DNA of 64,000 nt from Anthonomus grandis grandis (Eukaryota; Arthropoda; Insecta; Coleoptera; Curculionidae), in the NCBI RefSeq assembly GCF_022605725.1, contig NC_065555.1, positions 9,252,938 to 9,316,937 on the forward strand, written 5' to 3'. A model generated the notes under the pieces. It made no database searches. It saw nothing but the letters and a program-made list of their open reading frames with translations, and was not told where the DNA came from. The position numbers and the translations under genes were made by a program. Below are positions 24,797 to 36,100 of this stretch, piece by piece. The stretch's first letter is position 1, and each line of letters starts with the position of its first letter.

Positions 24797-25359
24797 AGGG
24801 CGCTTTTCAGAATTCACCGGTGAATACACCGGGTTGCACCGGCAGTAACCGAGGCGTTTCAGAATTAACCCGGTACAAAAAACATTACGTTTCAAAATTA
24901 ACCGGTGAAATCAGCTAGTTGCGACCGACGACGTATCGGATTAACCGGGATTTTAAGATGGAATGTCGGTCAAATAGATTCTTACTAGGATTCCTAACCT
25001 AGTTTTGTATTTTTTGCGTTAGTTTTAGTTTTAGTGTAAATTTGTTGTTGCTCAATATCCATGTTGATTTTTGTGGATATTTTAAGTTTATTTTGATAGT
25101 CGAGTGAGAATAGTAGGAGGATAACAAAAAACATTAATACAATTTTTTTTTTAATTTTGTTTGTTTACAGGTACCGACGACAAAAGCCGCAAACTGTTGC
25201 AACAAAAACTAAGACACTTACAATGAAACCGGGCCGTTTTGTTTGGTTTTAAGTTTCTTAAACATCAAAACAGTGGCAACCTGAGATCTACCGAATTGTT
25301 TTTTTGATTAACCGCTTAATTCAACCGGTGAATTAATGGTGAATTCTGAAAAGTGCCCT
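24797..25359. mobile_element. MITE with inverted ends AGGGCRCTTTTCAGAATTCACC
   Basis: The left end from 24797 and the right end to 25359 read in reverse share AGGGC(G/A)CTTTTCAGAATT and CACC. Inside both, AACCGGT/ACCGGTT motifs recur (24825-24960, 25310-25330). The flanks are A/T-rich and compatible with a TA or TAA target duplication. There is no coding sequence. It lies upstream of the dalao gene. Confidence 0.65.
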
Positions 25360-26138
25360 ATAATTCACTGGAAGGGTTGTGGCGAAGAATTGCTCACAAA
25401 ATGAGTCGGTTACCATTAGTAAAAGATAAAACCAAAATTTAAATTTTTTGTGTGACTGACGTATCTTATAGATTTTTTTTTACTTGCTGTAAATAATTTA
25501 ATGATGGTTTTGTGACCTACCTTACTTACTAAGTTCCATAAGTAACTAAAGTAAGCGTCTATATTATACCAGATGTTTTCAAAGTTAAGTTATTTATTGC
25601 AACTGCTGATAGGACTCATCAAAAGAATACCAAAATACCAAAATACCAAATACAAAAAATCAATTATATAAAAAATTGCATAATATAAGTGATAGTAAAA
25701 CATGAACAATTTTAAAAAATTAGAATGTTAATTTTTACCATTTTTGTTTACCGCTTTTACTATTTATCGAAATGCGTGTTATTGTATGGTTTTCAGTAAA
25801 AATCATTGGTTCGATTAGTTGTATCAGTGTTTTAATAGTGCGGGTTTTATTTGTCTGATTATATTGTGCAGAAAAATGGCACATGTTTACGAAAAAAATA
25901 AACTAGTAGACATAATACTTACATATGGAGAATGCCAATAAAATGTAGCTGCAGTATGCAGGTTATGTGCGGTGTTGTTCCGTACATCAAGAAGACATCA
26001 TGCCTATGTTTGTAAATTTAAAATTGAAAGTAATCGTCCATTTTTTTAAAGAGACTGCTTCTTTACAAAACAAAAAACTATATAAGTTTGCGGTCAAAGT
26101 CTTGCACTTATATTAGGAATAATAATTAATTGGTAACA

Positions 26139-26166
26139 CGTGTTTTGTCCCTAAAGGCATCGTCAG
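26139..26166 (-). ncRNA. Hammerhead-like motif
   Basis: The minus strand reads CTGACGA, a short TGCC..GG stem and AAAAC, then ACGTGTTACC. GGT before CTGA can pair with ACC after GTT, forming a minimal helix I. The second core block is AAAA rather than GAAA, so activity is doubtful. No host element was recognised around it. Confidence 0.3.
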
Positions 26167-26659
26167 ACCTGATCAACAGTTTTTAAAGTTTACATTTTTA
26201 AAGACAACAAACTTAAGACGTGCTTAAGTGTCTTAAGCTCTACATATTTATATTTTCCGATAATTTTCCAATAAATAATCAACTTTATCATAGTAGATAT
26301 CTGGGTTTGCACTTTTTGATACCATTTGAAACATCTAGTAGGACATTGTTAACCTACTTTTGAAGTTTTTGCTTTTTTTCTGGTATCACATTTTGGTTTC
26401 TCGATTCTCTTGGCTAATGGTAGAATATTTGAGAACTTTCATCTACCATGAGCAAGAGCACATCAGAAAAGCCATTTTGGTGGATATTAACAATTATTTC
26501 CTCGTGATTACTTTCTTAATGAGGATTGATGATCTGAGAATCTGTTCTTAGACCACTATGTCACTAATATTTCCTCTTTCGTCTAAAAATTTCTCAATGA
26601 TAGGGGACAGATAGATGTAATATACGCCGATCGGGTTATTAAAATCCTACCCTAAAAGG

Positions 26660-27630
26660 AGTCAGCAGTTTGTTGAGATTGTTAATTATTATCTTCATAA
26701 ATGATCTTCTTGCTTTACTGGGATGTAAAGTGCATGCCTATGCGGAAGATATCAAGTTTTTCTGCGTATTACCACTCTAACAAACTGGGCCGCCCTTTAG
26801 GCCTGTGTTAATGCAATTGGCAATGCTGTATAATAAATGGCCTTAACATTAATGGTTCAAAGTGTAACGTTGTTTCTTATAGTTGACTAAAAAATACAAT
26901 TCTTTTTAACTACTGTATCAATGGTACTTAATTAAATAGGCTTCTTGAGGTGGTATATGATGACAAGTTCTCTTTTATTCCATATTTTGATTATATGGTG
27001 GAAAGTACGTCTAGATCATTGAGTTTCATATTACTAAATTGTAAATTTTTTTGTCAGATATCTAAGCCGAGGCTGTTATACTATGCGTATGTCAGAGGTT
27101 AGTTAGATTACGGTTCCATTATATGCTCGCCTGCCACGAGCAGTCGATGGAATCTATGAAAAAGTAGATTTTGAAAAAAATTGATCTTTAGAAAGATTTA
27201 CTACAGTTCCTTTAACTTTTCTTCAGTACTCTCAGTCCGTAACGTTTCTATACAAACTTCAATTAATAAGCTAAATTTTTCTCCTTGTTTGATGCAATAA
27301 ATATATTTCCACGTTCTCCGTCTATGCACCAGAGATCAACCTACCTTTTCTCTCACTCGTGAGGGATCAAATGTCCTTACTCAAAATCGCATTCACAAAA
27401 TGTTCTACAATTTCAATAAAATTTTCGTACTTTGTGATATCAGTTGTGATAGTCTCCCAACCATCATTACGCATCTAAATGAGGCGTAAGATTATCCTTA
27501 AAAAATATTAGTAAATTTTAAATTGTATTCGTTTTAGCGTGAATGTATAAATTGCCTTGTAAATAGGTAGCTGCCTGTAGGAAATGTATCGTTAAATAAA
27601 TAAAATACATAAATAAAATAACAATAAAAA
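26660..27630 (+). mobile_element. Decayed non-LTR retrotransposon 3' end
   Basis: FINDLLALLGCKVHAYAEDIKFF (26695 onwards, with FINDL and YAEDIK in place of FADDIK) is a worn reverse transcriptase catalytic block. Later RT-like pieces run to about 27150 through many stops. The sequence ends at 27590-27630 in TAAA-type repeats, a usual tail for non-LTR insertions. Confidence 0.55.
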
Positions 27631-27835
27631 TCTAGATCGCTGAATTATCGAAAAAATAAGTACAGCGCATTTGGCATATGTCCAGACTCAAAATTTATAA
27701 ATCTCTTGTGAAAGGCTGTAAGGGAGAGTGCCCACCAAAGCAGCGATATGCTTGAAGTGAAGTGTTGGTGAAGCGTACCTGAAACGCAAGTCAAGTGTAC
27801 AAAACGCATGCACATTGAAGATTTGAAGAATTGAG

Positions 27836-30045
27836 AAAGTCCTTTTTTTTATTCAAAAAAAGGATACGAACTACAGGCAAAGTGTATCTACAGAAGAGCG
27901 TCTGCTCATTACTTTGAGGTCAGTATAAATATGTTTTATAATATTTTAAAGCATAATATAATTTTCTTACAAGTAATAATAGAAATAGGCGGTTATTTAA
28001 TTTAAAGTTAGCAAAGTAAAGAAATCTGCTGTCAAACATTTCTTTAATTGTCTGATAAATAACACTGGCTTATTAGAATTGTGAAATTTCCATTATTTCC
28101 GTTAAAACAAAATTCAGCTTGTTCTTCCTGCTGAGAGTTGTTCCAAAGTAGTGTAGTATCTTGATGGGATGCTGTTTAAAGTACTGTAAACTAAGCAACA
28201 CTACTATTTTGAGATTGTTCTGAGCACTGAGTTGGGGGCGAGGGAGAAGGTACTTCAATAACATTTTTCCCTTGTAAAATATCCGAAGCTAATGAGGTTA
28301 TACCAATCTTGAATCTTCTCTTTTGTTTTGGATTCATTGCTTCCATGTCCGAAACCATACTTAATAAAAATAAAACTTCAGGATCTTGCGTTACACCTTC
28401 TTCAAATGCAGGGTTCCTTTGGATTCACGTCTTGATTCAAAATAATTAAGAGCCGAACGATTGACATCTTCGAGAGTAGTGCTTGTTTTGCATCTTTTCG
28501 ATGAAAAATTCTTACTACTTCCATTCTGATTCACACTTTTTTGCTGAGACTGAATTGGTTCCTGCTGTACCTGATTTAAATCAGTTTACGAACTTTTTTC
28601 GCTTTGCCTTTGAATTCGGTCAGTGAGAACGTTTGAAGCAATATTGGTAAAATCTTGCTGCTGCAATTAAAGATCTTCTTCTAGGTTATTTTCGGGTTGA
28701 TTGGCAACCTGTGTAGCACCATTTGATTTATCTAGGCTCACCATACTCGTATCTTCAGTTCTGTCTTTACGTTCTATTGTACCTATACTGGAATGGATCG
28801 TTGGGAATTATCCAGAAGCTCAGAATGTGAAAAGTCAACATCTTCTTCAGAATCCTCTGTTCTCTGTAAATTGCTTTTGCTTTTTCGAGAAGTAATGAAA
28901 GAATCCAAAAAAATCATATATTCTGCTAAGTAAACTGCTTATATTTTACACATCTAGATCCTGAAGGCACATATTTCTTCTTTTGTCTAACATAACGGCC
29001 ATGCAGGTTTCTCCATCGTAGCTTACACTCAGAAGCTGGAACCGAATAAAAATTATAATACGTATATTTATTATTATAATTATTATTATACTAGTTTTAT
29101 TAAGCATAAAAGATATTAAAAATATTTTTACTTAGTTAATAGTACAAAGAACTTGAGGTACTAAAGACTAATCAATGATACTCTATCATGCTACTTTTTA
29201 AACGGGCATACCACTTGGAGAATGATTATTACAGATACGTCAGTTGGCATATAGAATGCTTTGCAACAAAAGTATATGCCTAGCCCTACACTAGAAATTT
29301 GGACTGATACTGCAAAGCATTATTCGGAACTCTAGAACCTACCAAACTGCATTGGAAGTATAGACGGAAAACACATCAGATTAAAATGCCTTTCAAATAC
29401 TGGGTCGGCACATTTTACTTTACATTACAAAGGATATTTTTCTGTGGCACTATTGGCAGTGTGTGATGCCGATAGTATGTTTTTAACAATAGATGATGAA
29501 TAGTGATAGGAGAGCTTTGAAAGAGAGTGCATTTGGTAAAACTTTGTCATGGGTAGTATTAGGAATACCGGACCCTAAACCACAGTTTGTTATTCTAAGA
29601 GAAATAACAAATTTCCGATATTTTTTCGCAGCTGAGGCTTTTCCGCTGACATAAAACATTTTAAAACTCTATCCCAAGTCAAATCTAACAAATAACAAGC
29701 GCATATTTAATGCAAGGCCGAAAATCAGTTGAATGTGCTTTTGGCATGTTAACATCCAAGTTTAGAATTCTAGAAACACCAATCAATTGCAACGTCAAGC
29801 AAGTAGATGACATCATCCAGGCGGTATGTGTTTTACATAACTTTATCAGGAAACGCGAAGGAGTTTTTTCAGTGCCAACAGTGGACCAGCAAATTTCAAC
29901 TCTTCATAACAACGAGCATCTTCGGCTCAGAAACCAAAATCAAGCATCAAATACAGCTCTAGCCTTTAGGGACCAACTCGCTGATTTTTTTATGACACCT
30001 ACAGGATCAATACTATGGCAAAATAAATATCTTGTGCAAGAATAA
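27836..30045 (+). pseudogene. Harbinger transposase (two exons, broken)
   Basis: Exon 1 ends at 27918 (IQKKDTNYRQSVSTEERLL, donor GTCAGT). Exon 2 begins at 29158 after an AG and runs in the same phase. It shows NGHTTWRMIITDTS, QQKYMPSPTLEIWTDTAKHY and NCIGSIDGKHIRLKC (first catalytic Asp), then a region with frameshifts and stops around 29500-29700. It closes with RKSVECAFGMLTSKFRI and VCVLHNFIRKRE, typical of the DDE_4 nuclease C-terminus. The second catalytic region (usually GDEAF) reads AAEAF. The intron contains the minus-strand MADF exon 2. Confidence 0.82.
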
Positions 30046-30139
30046 TATTATAAGAAAACACTGTCTGTCAAGTTTTAACTTTTTTTTGGCTTCACAGCTC
30101 TAAAAGTTTAAAACAATGGCATAATGCGTATTATTATGC

Positions 30140-32035
30140 GCATAGAGTGTTGGTCGATTATTAATGATTTTAGACATTGCCATAGAAAAGTATCTATACC
30201 GGAGTTAAGACCTGACATTTTAAACGACTATTATTGTGATATACCTAATATCTTGCTCAAGGGCATTCGTAGTAACATTGATCCCTTACACTATCTTCAA
30301 GAAGTGTCGGTTGAGTATTCATTTTTCTTTCATCCTGTCGATCTTACCGAAGTAAAAAATGAAATCAAACGCCTAAAAAGCCATAAATCATCTGGAGCTG
30401 ATGGGATATCTTCGAGGTTGTTACTCTTTTTGCCTGATTCAGCCTTAAATGCTTTAGTTTCTGCCATAAACAATTCTTTACATATTGGCATTTTTCCTTC
30501 ATGTTTAAAAGAGGCAGTGGTTATCCCTCTTCATAAGGGTGAATATTTGGATCAACCTTGTAATTTCCGTCCCATTTCTATTTTGTCTACCCTCTCTAAG
30601 ATTAAAAAACTTGTAAAAAGCAGAATTTTGTCCTTTTTACATCATAATGGCATTTTGTCTGCAAATCAGTTTGGATTTCAAGCCGGTAAAGGGACTCATG
30701 ATGCTGTTTTTAGCTTTTTGGAGAGCGTCTATGTGTCCTTGAATTCTGGAGACTCATCGGCGGCAGTGTTTTGTGATCTATCCAAAGCATTTGACTGTGT
30801 GGATCATGGAATACTGTTATCTAAGCTCGATAAATATGGTTTTAGGGGCGTAGCGTTGCGATGGCTTGAGTCCTATCAAATCGTACTCAGAAGGTTACAG
30901 TGTCTGGGCGTTTGTCTGCTTCTAGATCCCTAAAATGCGGCGTTCCCCAGGGTTCAGTGTTGGGACCACTTTAATTTTTACTGTATGTGGATGACTTGAG
31001 TTCATTGAAACTGCAGGGCAAGGTGGTTCAGTTTGCTGATGATACCACCATACTATGGAGCCATAAAAATTCAGATTATATTAAGACTTGTATCCTTGAA
31101 GACCTTCAGATTTGATCAGGGTGGTGTGCTTACAACAGGCTCGTGTTTAATGTAAGAAAGACGTCTATTATGGGGTTTAAGTGCGATGTTCAGGGTCTGA
31201 TGTTTGACGAAAATTCCCTCTTGCAGAATAAAGAGTGCTGCAAGTTCCTAGGAATTCCCATTGATGGTCGCCTTTGGTTTGAAGATCATATTTTACATTT
31301 AGCTGGGAAATTATCTTCTGTATGTTTTGCAGTAAGAATGGCAAAACAAGAGCTGGGAGGGGTGGTTGCACGTTCAGTGTACTTTTCACTTATTGAATCT
31401 CATATTCGGTATGGCTTGCCTTTTTGGGGTTTAACCATTAAGGGGCTACTTAACATTGTCTTTGTTATTCAAAAAAAAGCAGTTAGATACCTGTGTTCTG
31501 CTAAGTTAAGAGATTCTTGCAAACCCCTCTTCATTCCTGAAAAAATCTTAACTCTTTTTTCACTCTTTATCTTAGAAACAGCTGCTCTTATTCACAAAAT
31601 TAAACTACCTTCTGACACTGGCCATTTGACTCGTCGTGTAAATGCTGTTCCCCTACCTATTCCCACGTCTTCCCTTACCAAAAACTCATTAATTTACATG
31701 AGTAAAAAAATTTACAATCATATTCCTCTATGTGTTAGACATATATCGGATGTTAAGAAATTTAAAAGAGAATTAAAGTCGCTTTTATTGGCTAAGGCAT
31801 ATTATAACCTGGATGACTTTTTTAATGATAGGTTTATTAGTAATTGATTGTTTTATTTAGTTATCTTTAATTCAAGTATGTTCAAAAAGTTTTGTTTTCT
31901 TGTGCTTAATTTTGTTCATTGTTTTGTCAATTTTTGAAATTGTATTTTTGTTTTGTTTTTTTTTAGCTTGTAGGATGCTTGTACACAAGATTATTCTTAC
32001 GTAATATAGCACATTTTCTTTCTTTCTTTCTTTCT
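30140..32035 (+). mobile_element. Non-LTR retrotransposon reverse transcriptase, copy 2, inside the Harbinger element
   Basis: The copy starts within the RT N-terminus (EIKRLKSHKSSGADGISS, EAVVIPLHKG, NFRPISILSTLSKI, QFGFQAGKGTHDAV) and runs through AVFCDLSKAFDCVDHG. Compared with copy 1 a CTAT unit is missing near 30875, shifting the frame. A TGA sits at about 31113 (ATTTGATCAGG against ATTTTATCAGG in copy 1). After 31143 the frame is open again to 31847. The 3' end is a (TTTC)n run at 32014-32035, likely the tail. It is 5'-truncated and lacks the endonuclease. Confidence 0.87.
32014..32035 (+). repeat. (TTTC)n microsatellite, tail of the non-LTR copy
   Basis: Five perfect CTTT/TTTC units directly follow the 3' untranslated part of the retrotransposon, consistent with a microsatellite-type tail. 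Confidence 0.8.
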
Positions 32036-33100
32036 ATATATTCGTACTTAATATTGGAAAAATGAATGTAACAAAAACATAATAAACAATTTTAAAACTT
32101 AAAAAAATAATTTGTTTTGCTTACCTGATGCATTAAATTGTTTTGCTATAGCTTACCAAGCTTTCTCCTGCACATTCATTCGATAATCTTTGCTAGTAAT
32201 ATCGTACAGACATAGGTGAGATTCTATTAACTGTACGAATTAAATACGAACGAAATAACTGTACGAACTAACATTAAATTCTTGAGCATCACGCATATTT
32301 TTAATAAATGTATAAACAAAAATATTCAAACTCAATTTTATACATAACTTAACATAATATTAGCACCTTGGTACGCATCAGTCGAAAATAGAACGTGTCC
32401 TACGTTTCAGCACGCATGCAGTGAGACACTGCATCGAGAAGCTTTAAAATCTTTTCAGCAGCTGTTGTGCAGTTTCGATGAGCGTCGTTCCATATAAAAG
32501 CAAATGCAACAAAACCTCATGTGCACATCATTCCTTTTCTCTTTAAGCGCACATCTTTGGTGGGCGCTCTCCCTAAGTGTGCCGAATTTACACTTGAAGT
32601 CGCAATGGCCCGCGGATTGTTTATGAATGCACCTTAATGATGAGCAGCAACAGTCAGAATGTCAGATCTGACATCCTGTCATGTCATTTTCAATTCCATT
32701 TTATTTTCCTTTAGAAATTTGGAATATTAAAGTTTTCAACGAAAAAATATGTCTAGAGTAAATTTTTTTTGTAAATCAGGATTCTTAAAAAAATTCTTTC
32801 TACATAATTAACACTTTGGACATAAGTTTCAATAATAAATAACTAATAATTAGAATTTTATATGTTTTTAAGATCGAACGCGAAGGGTTATATAATTTAT
32901 CAAACACATAATTAAATAATGGCATCACAGAGGCACTATCTGAACTCGCTGACGTAAAAATTGTATTTACGCTAGTCTTCTAACAGTTTACCAGCTGTCA
33001 AAATGTGCAATAATGGGGCAGGATTGCTCGATTGTTTATTTATTATTTCTATTCAAATGGCCCACTTTTAAACCAGAGGGTATGGATTAATTAATATAAT

Positions 33101-36100
33101 ATGGTAAGTTTTATTCATTTGTTTAAGAAAAATGTGGTAATGAGATTGTGTAAGACCGCCACTTTGGGGGATACTTACTACTCACCTTAGAACTCAAACT
33201 TTACTGATGTTTATATTTAGTTAGATCTTAGTAAATTAATTTGAATTAAAAGCCTACCTTAATCTACCATGTGACTTTTAAAGCATCTACATTTTATGAA
33301 ATAAGATGATGTGTTTCAATCTTTCCTTAGTAGGTATTTTTATATAAATATTTTGTATAAGTACTTACATGCCATAGGGTCTAATGGGGTTAGAGAATAA
33401 CAATATTATTATTATTAAAGTCCCAGTATTAATACTGAAAAAAATTAGTAATAATATTAACAGTAGAAAGTAGAAAATGAACTGAGTCACAGACCTTCAA
33501 CCTTTGGTTAAAAAACTAAATATAACATTAATAACATCTCAGTATTTACTTAGGTAAGGTAATCTAAAGAAAACGAATGAGCTGTATACTTAAAAATCAT
33601 TAGATATAAAAACCTAGTTCTCTCTCTAAGATCAACCAGTTTTATTGACCTGAAATCAAGTCCTATAGTAGCATGTCTTGAGTAAAGAAAGAGAGTACCT
33701 AACTAATTAATAAATACCATGACAAACAAATTTAAAAGTCAGTTATATATCATTGACATTTTGTATTAATTATGTGATTTGTTATTATTTTAGGGTGCAA
33801 ACATATCCCAACTAGAGAGAGATATTGGGTCAGAGCAGTTTCCTTGCAATGAACATTATTTTGGATTAGTTAATGTAAGTACAATTGTTTGTAGTGTTCA
33901 AATTCCTTCTAGGTATAGCTAAACATATGACAAAAACTTTATGATTTTAATAAGACATGGATTTGTGTATGGAGAAATAATATAGGATCTCAAGAGCTCA
34001 AACTCAAATTTGATTGAGCCTTATCAGTGAAATTATATCCCGGCTTGAATTTATTTAAATGTTGATTTATACAAAGTTGAAATATGTAAATTTTATGAAT
34101 TGAAGTGCATAAATAGTAATAGTAAATAGTAATAGATCATTTTAAATTTGTCAGTCTGTAAATTTATAAATTTGTTGTAAAAATTATTTTTAAAGAGAGC
34201 TCTTGCGATATCTAAATTATTTCTGAAATAATCTTTATAAACTCTAGACAGGATACTTAAATCAAATGAGTATCATTGTGGCTGTCAATAGGCTTGGATA
34301 ATTTGTAAAATTTTGCATTGGTTTTATAAGTTCAGGTCAGTTGCCTACCAGAGTCATTTAAGGGTATGACCTCACAACCATGGAATTGTTCCACCTTGAA
34401 ATCTTCTGCAAAACACCTTGTTTCAGTAATGTTTTTTTCCTTGTTTCAACGATTGTTAGGGGTTGACTAAAAAAAATAGAAAACTGTGACCACTATCAAA
34501 CTAACCAAATAGTCACTGTAAGAAATTTAAGACTGCAAGAAATGGGATACCTTTGTCTTATTCAAAAAAGTCATACATAAAAATAACCTACCATTTGTAT
34601 GCATTTAGTTTCCTGTTTTTATGAACATGTTTTAAAACCAATGGTTTTAAATATTTCACTTATAAAATTGTTCACAAAAATAGATACTGAAGACGATTGT
34701 GAATTCCTTCAGGTAAATCTTAACAAAGTAGAGAATTGGTGCAATGTCAATAGACTATATTTAAATGTTAATAAATGCTCTATTCTCTCATTTTCTAGAA
34801 AACTGTTGCCAATCAATTTTGACTATAGAGCAAATAATGTTGTGTTGGCCAGAGTGGATGAGGTGATTGATCTGGGAACTACTTATGATGCAAAAGTTTC
34901 GCTAAGCATGTGGCAAAAATAGTTTCTGACTCTGCCAAATTGTTGGGTTTTGTCTATCGAAACTGTCGGCACTTTGAAAATATTAATACTTTATAACTAC
35001 TTTTTTTCACTTACATACTCTCAAAAATAGAATACGGATCTCTAATTTGGTACCCAATTTATAGCTGATAGATGATATTGAGCGCATTCAGCGCAAGGTT
35101 ATGACGTATCTCTGGTTTAGAGAGGAAGGTGTCTTTCCAGCCAGAGGTTTGGATAGTCAATTATACTTAAATAAATTAAATATTATACCCTTAGCAAAAA
35201 GAAGAGAAATTCTTTCTATAAAATTCTTATATAACCTTATTCATAACAAGATTGACTGTCCCACCCTTTTGGCTGGATTAAATTTTCGGGGTACCAAGAA
35301 TAAACTCTAGGCATTTTAGATTATTTTATGTAAATCCCGCTAGGACTAATATTTTGTTTAAATCCCCTATTAATATAATGTGTCAGAATTATATTAATAA
35401 TAATTTACACGAACGGTTCGATATTTTTGTTGACAGTTTAATGTCCATTATAGAAGACAAAACAAAGTCCCCGTCTCATCAAGTCTGACATTTTAATGTG
35501 ATCTGTGTAGGTCTAGGCCTGATGATGCTCCGATAGGAGCGAACTACGTGTAGCGTAAAAAAAAAAAAAATTATATGGATTTGATGAGACCAGGATGTTG
35601 TGTTTTTTTTGTGTTTTTACCTTTGTTTTGTTTTCGTTTGGTCTCTTAGAGAAAAAATGGATGATATGTTTCTATCCATTATAGAAGGTATTAAGTAAAT
35701 AGGTGATGCAGAGTCTTTCTAGTATGTATATAGATAGTCTGTTTAAGTGCATAGAATGTTAAGCATTTTGATTTTTCATTTTTATACTTATTTTGGTAAA
35801 TATTTATTTTTTATTTTTTTTTCTCCTTTTATTCTTTCCTGTAATTGGGTAACAAACCTGTTGGAAATAAATGCCTCTTTTTTTTTTTTCACTTCTGAAT
35901 TATGACCAGTATTTAAAACATGATCAGCGGCTTTACCTCTGTATCATCTCTCAGATTAGAGATACAACATATTAAGTAACTATTTCCAAATTCACACTTT
36001 GGTGTATATTTAGGGTTTTAGGGTGCCTTGTCCCTATCCAGTGGCAATTTTCATTCATACCATAGTATTTCTCTGTAAGGAAAACGGGAGAAGAATTTGA

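Larger units (their letters stand above)
28191..32245 (-). pseudogene. Harbinger accessory MADF/BESS protein (two exons, broken)
   Basis: Exon 1 (32125-32245) reads LYDITSKDYRMNVQEKAW with a stop just after, and QFNAS, ending at donor GTAAGC. Exon 2 (28191-29035) begins after TTCCAG and continues in phase as SECKLRWRNLHGRYVRQKKK, together forming a MADF DNA-binding domain. Further on, about 28265-28392 reads EVLFLLSMVSDMEAMNPKQK, a BESS protein-interaction motif. In Harbinger elements such a protein helps the transposase reach the nucleus and bind the ends. Several stops and a frameshift are present. Its intron contains the second transposase exon and the later non-LTR insertion. Confidence 0.75.
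27722..32573. mobile_element. PIF/Harbinger DNA transposon with nested non-LTR insertion
   Basis: The ends GGGAGAGTGCCCACCAAAG (27722-27740) and its inverted copy with one change (32555-32573) are flanked by identical TAA triplets (27719-27721 and 32574-32576), the target duplication expected of this superfamily. Inside are a DDE transposase on the plus strand and a MADF/BESS protein gene on the minus strand, the usual two-gene set. Removing the non-LTR insertion (30140-32035) leaves about 2.95 kb, a normal size. Both genes carry stops, so the copy is dead. Confidence 0.88.
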
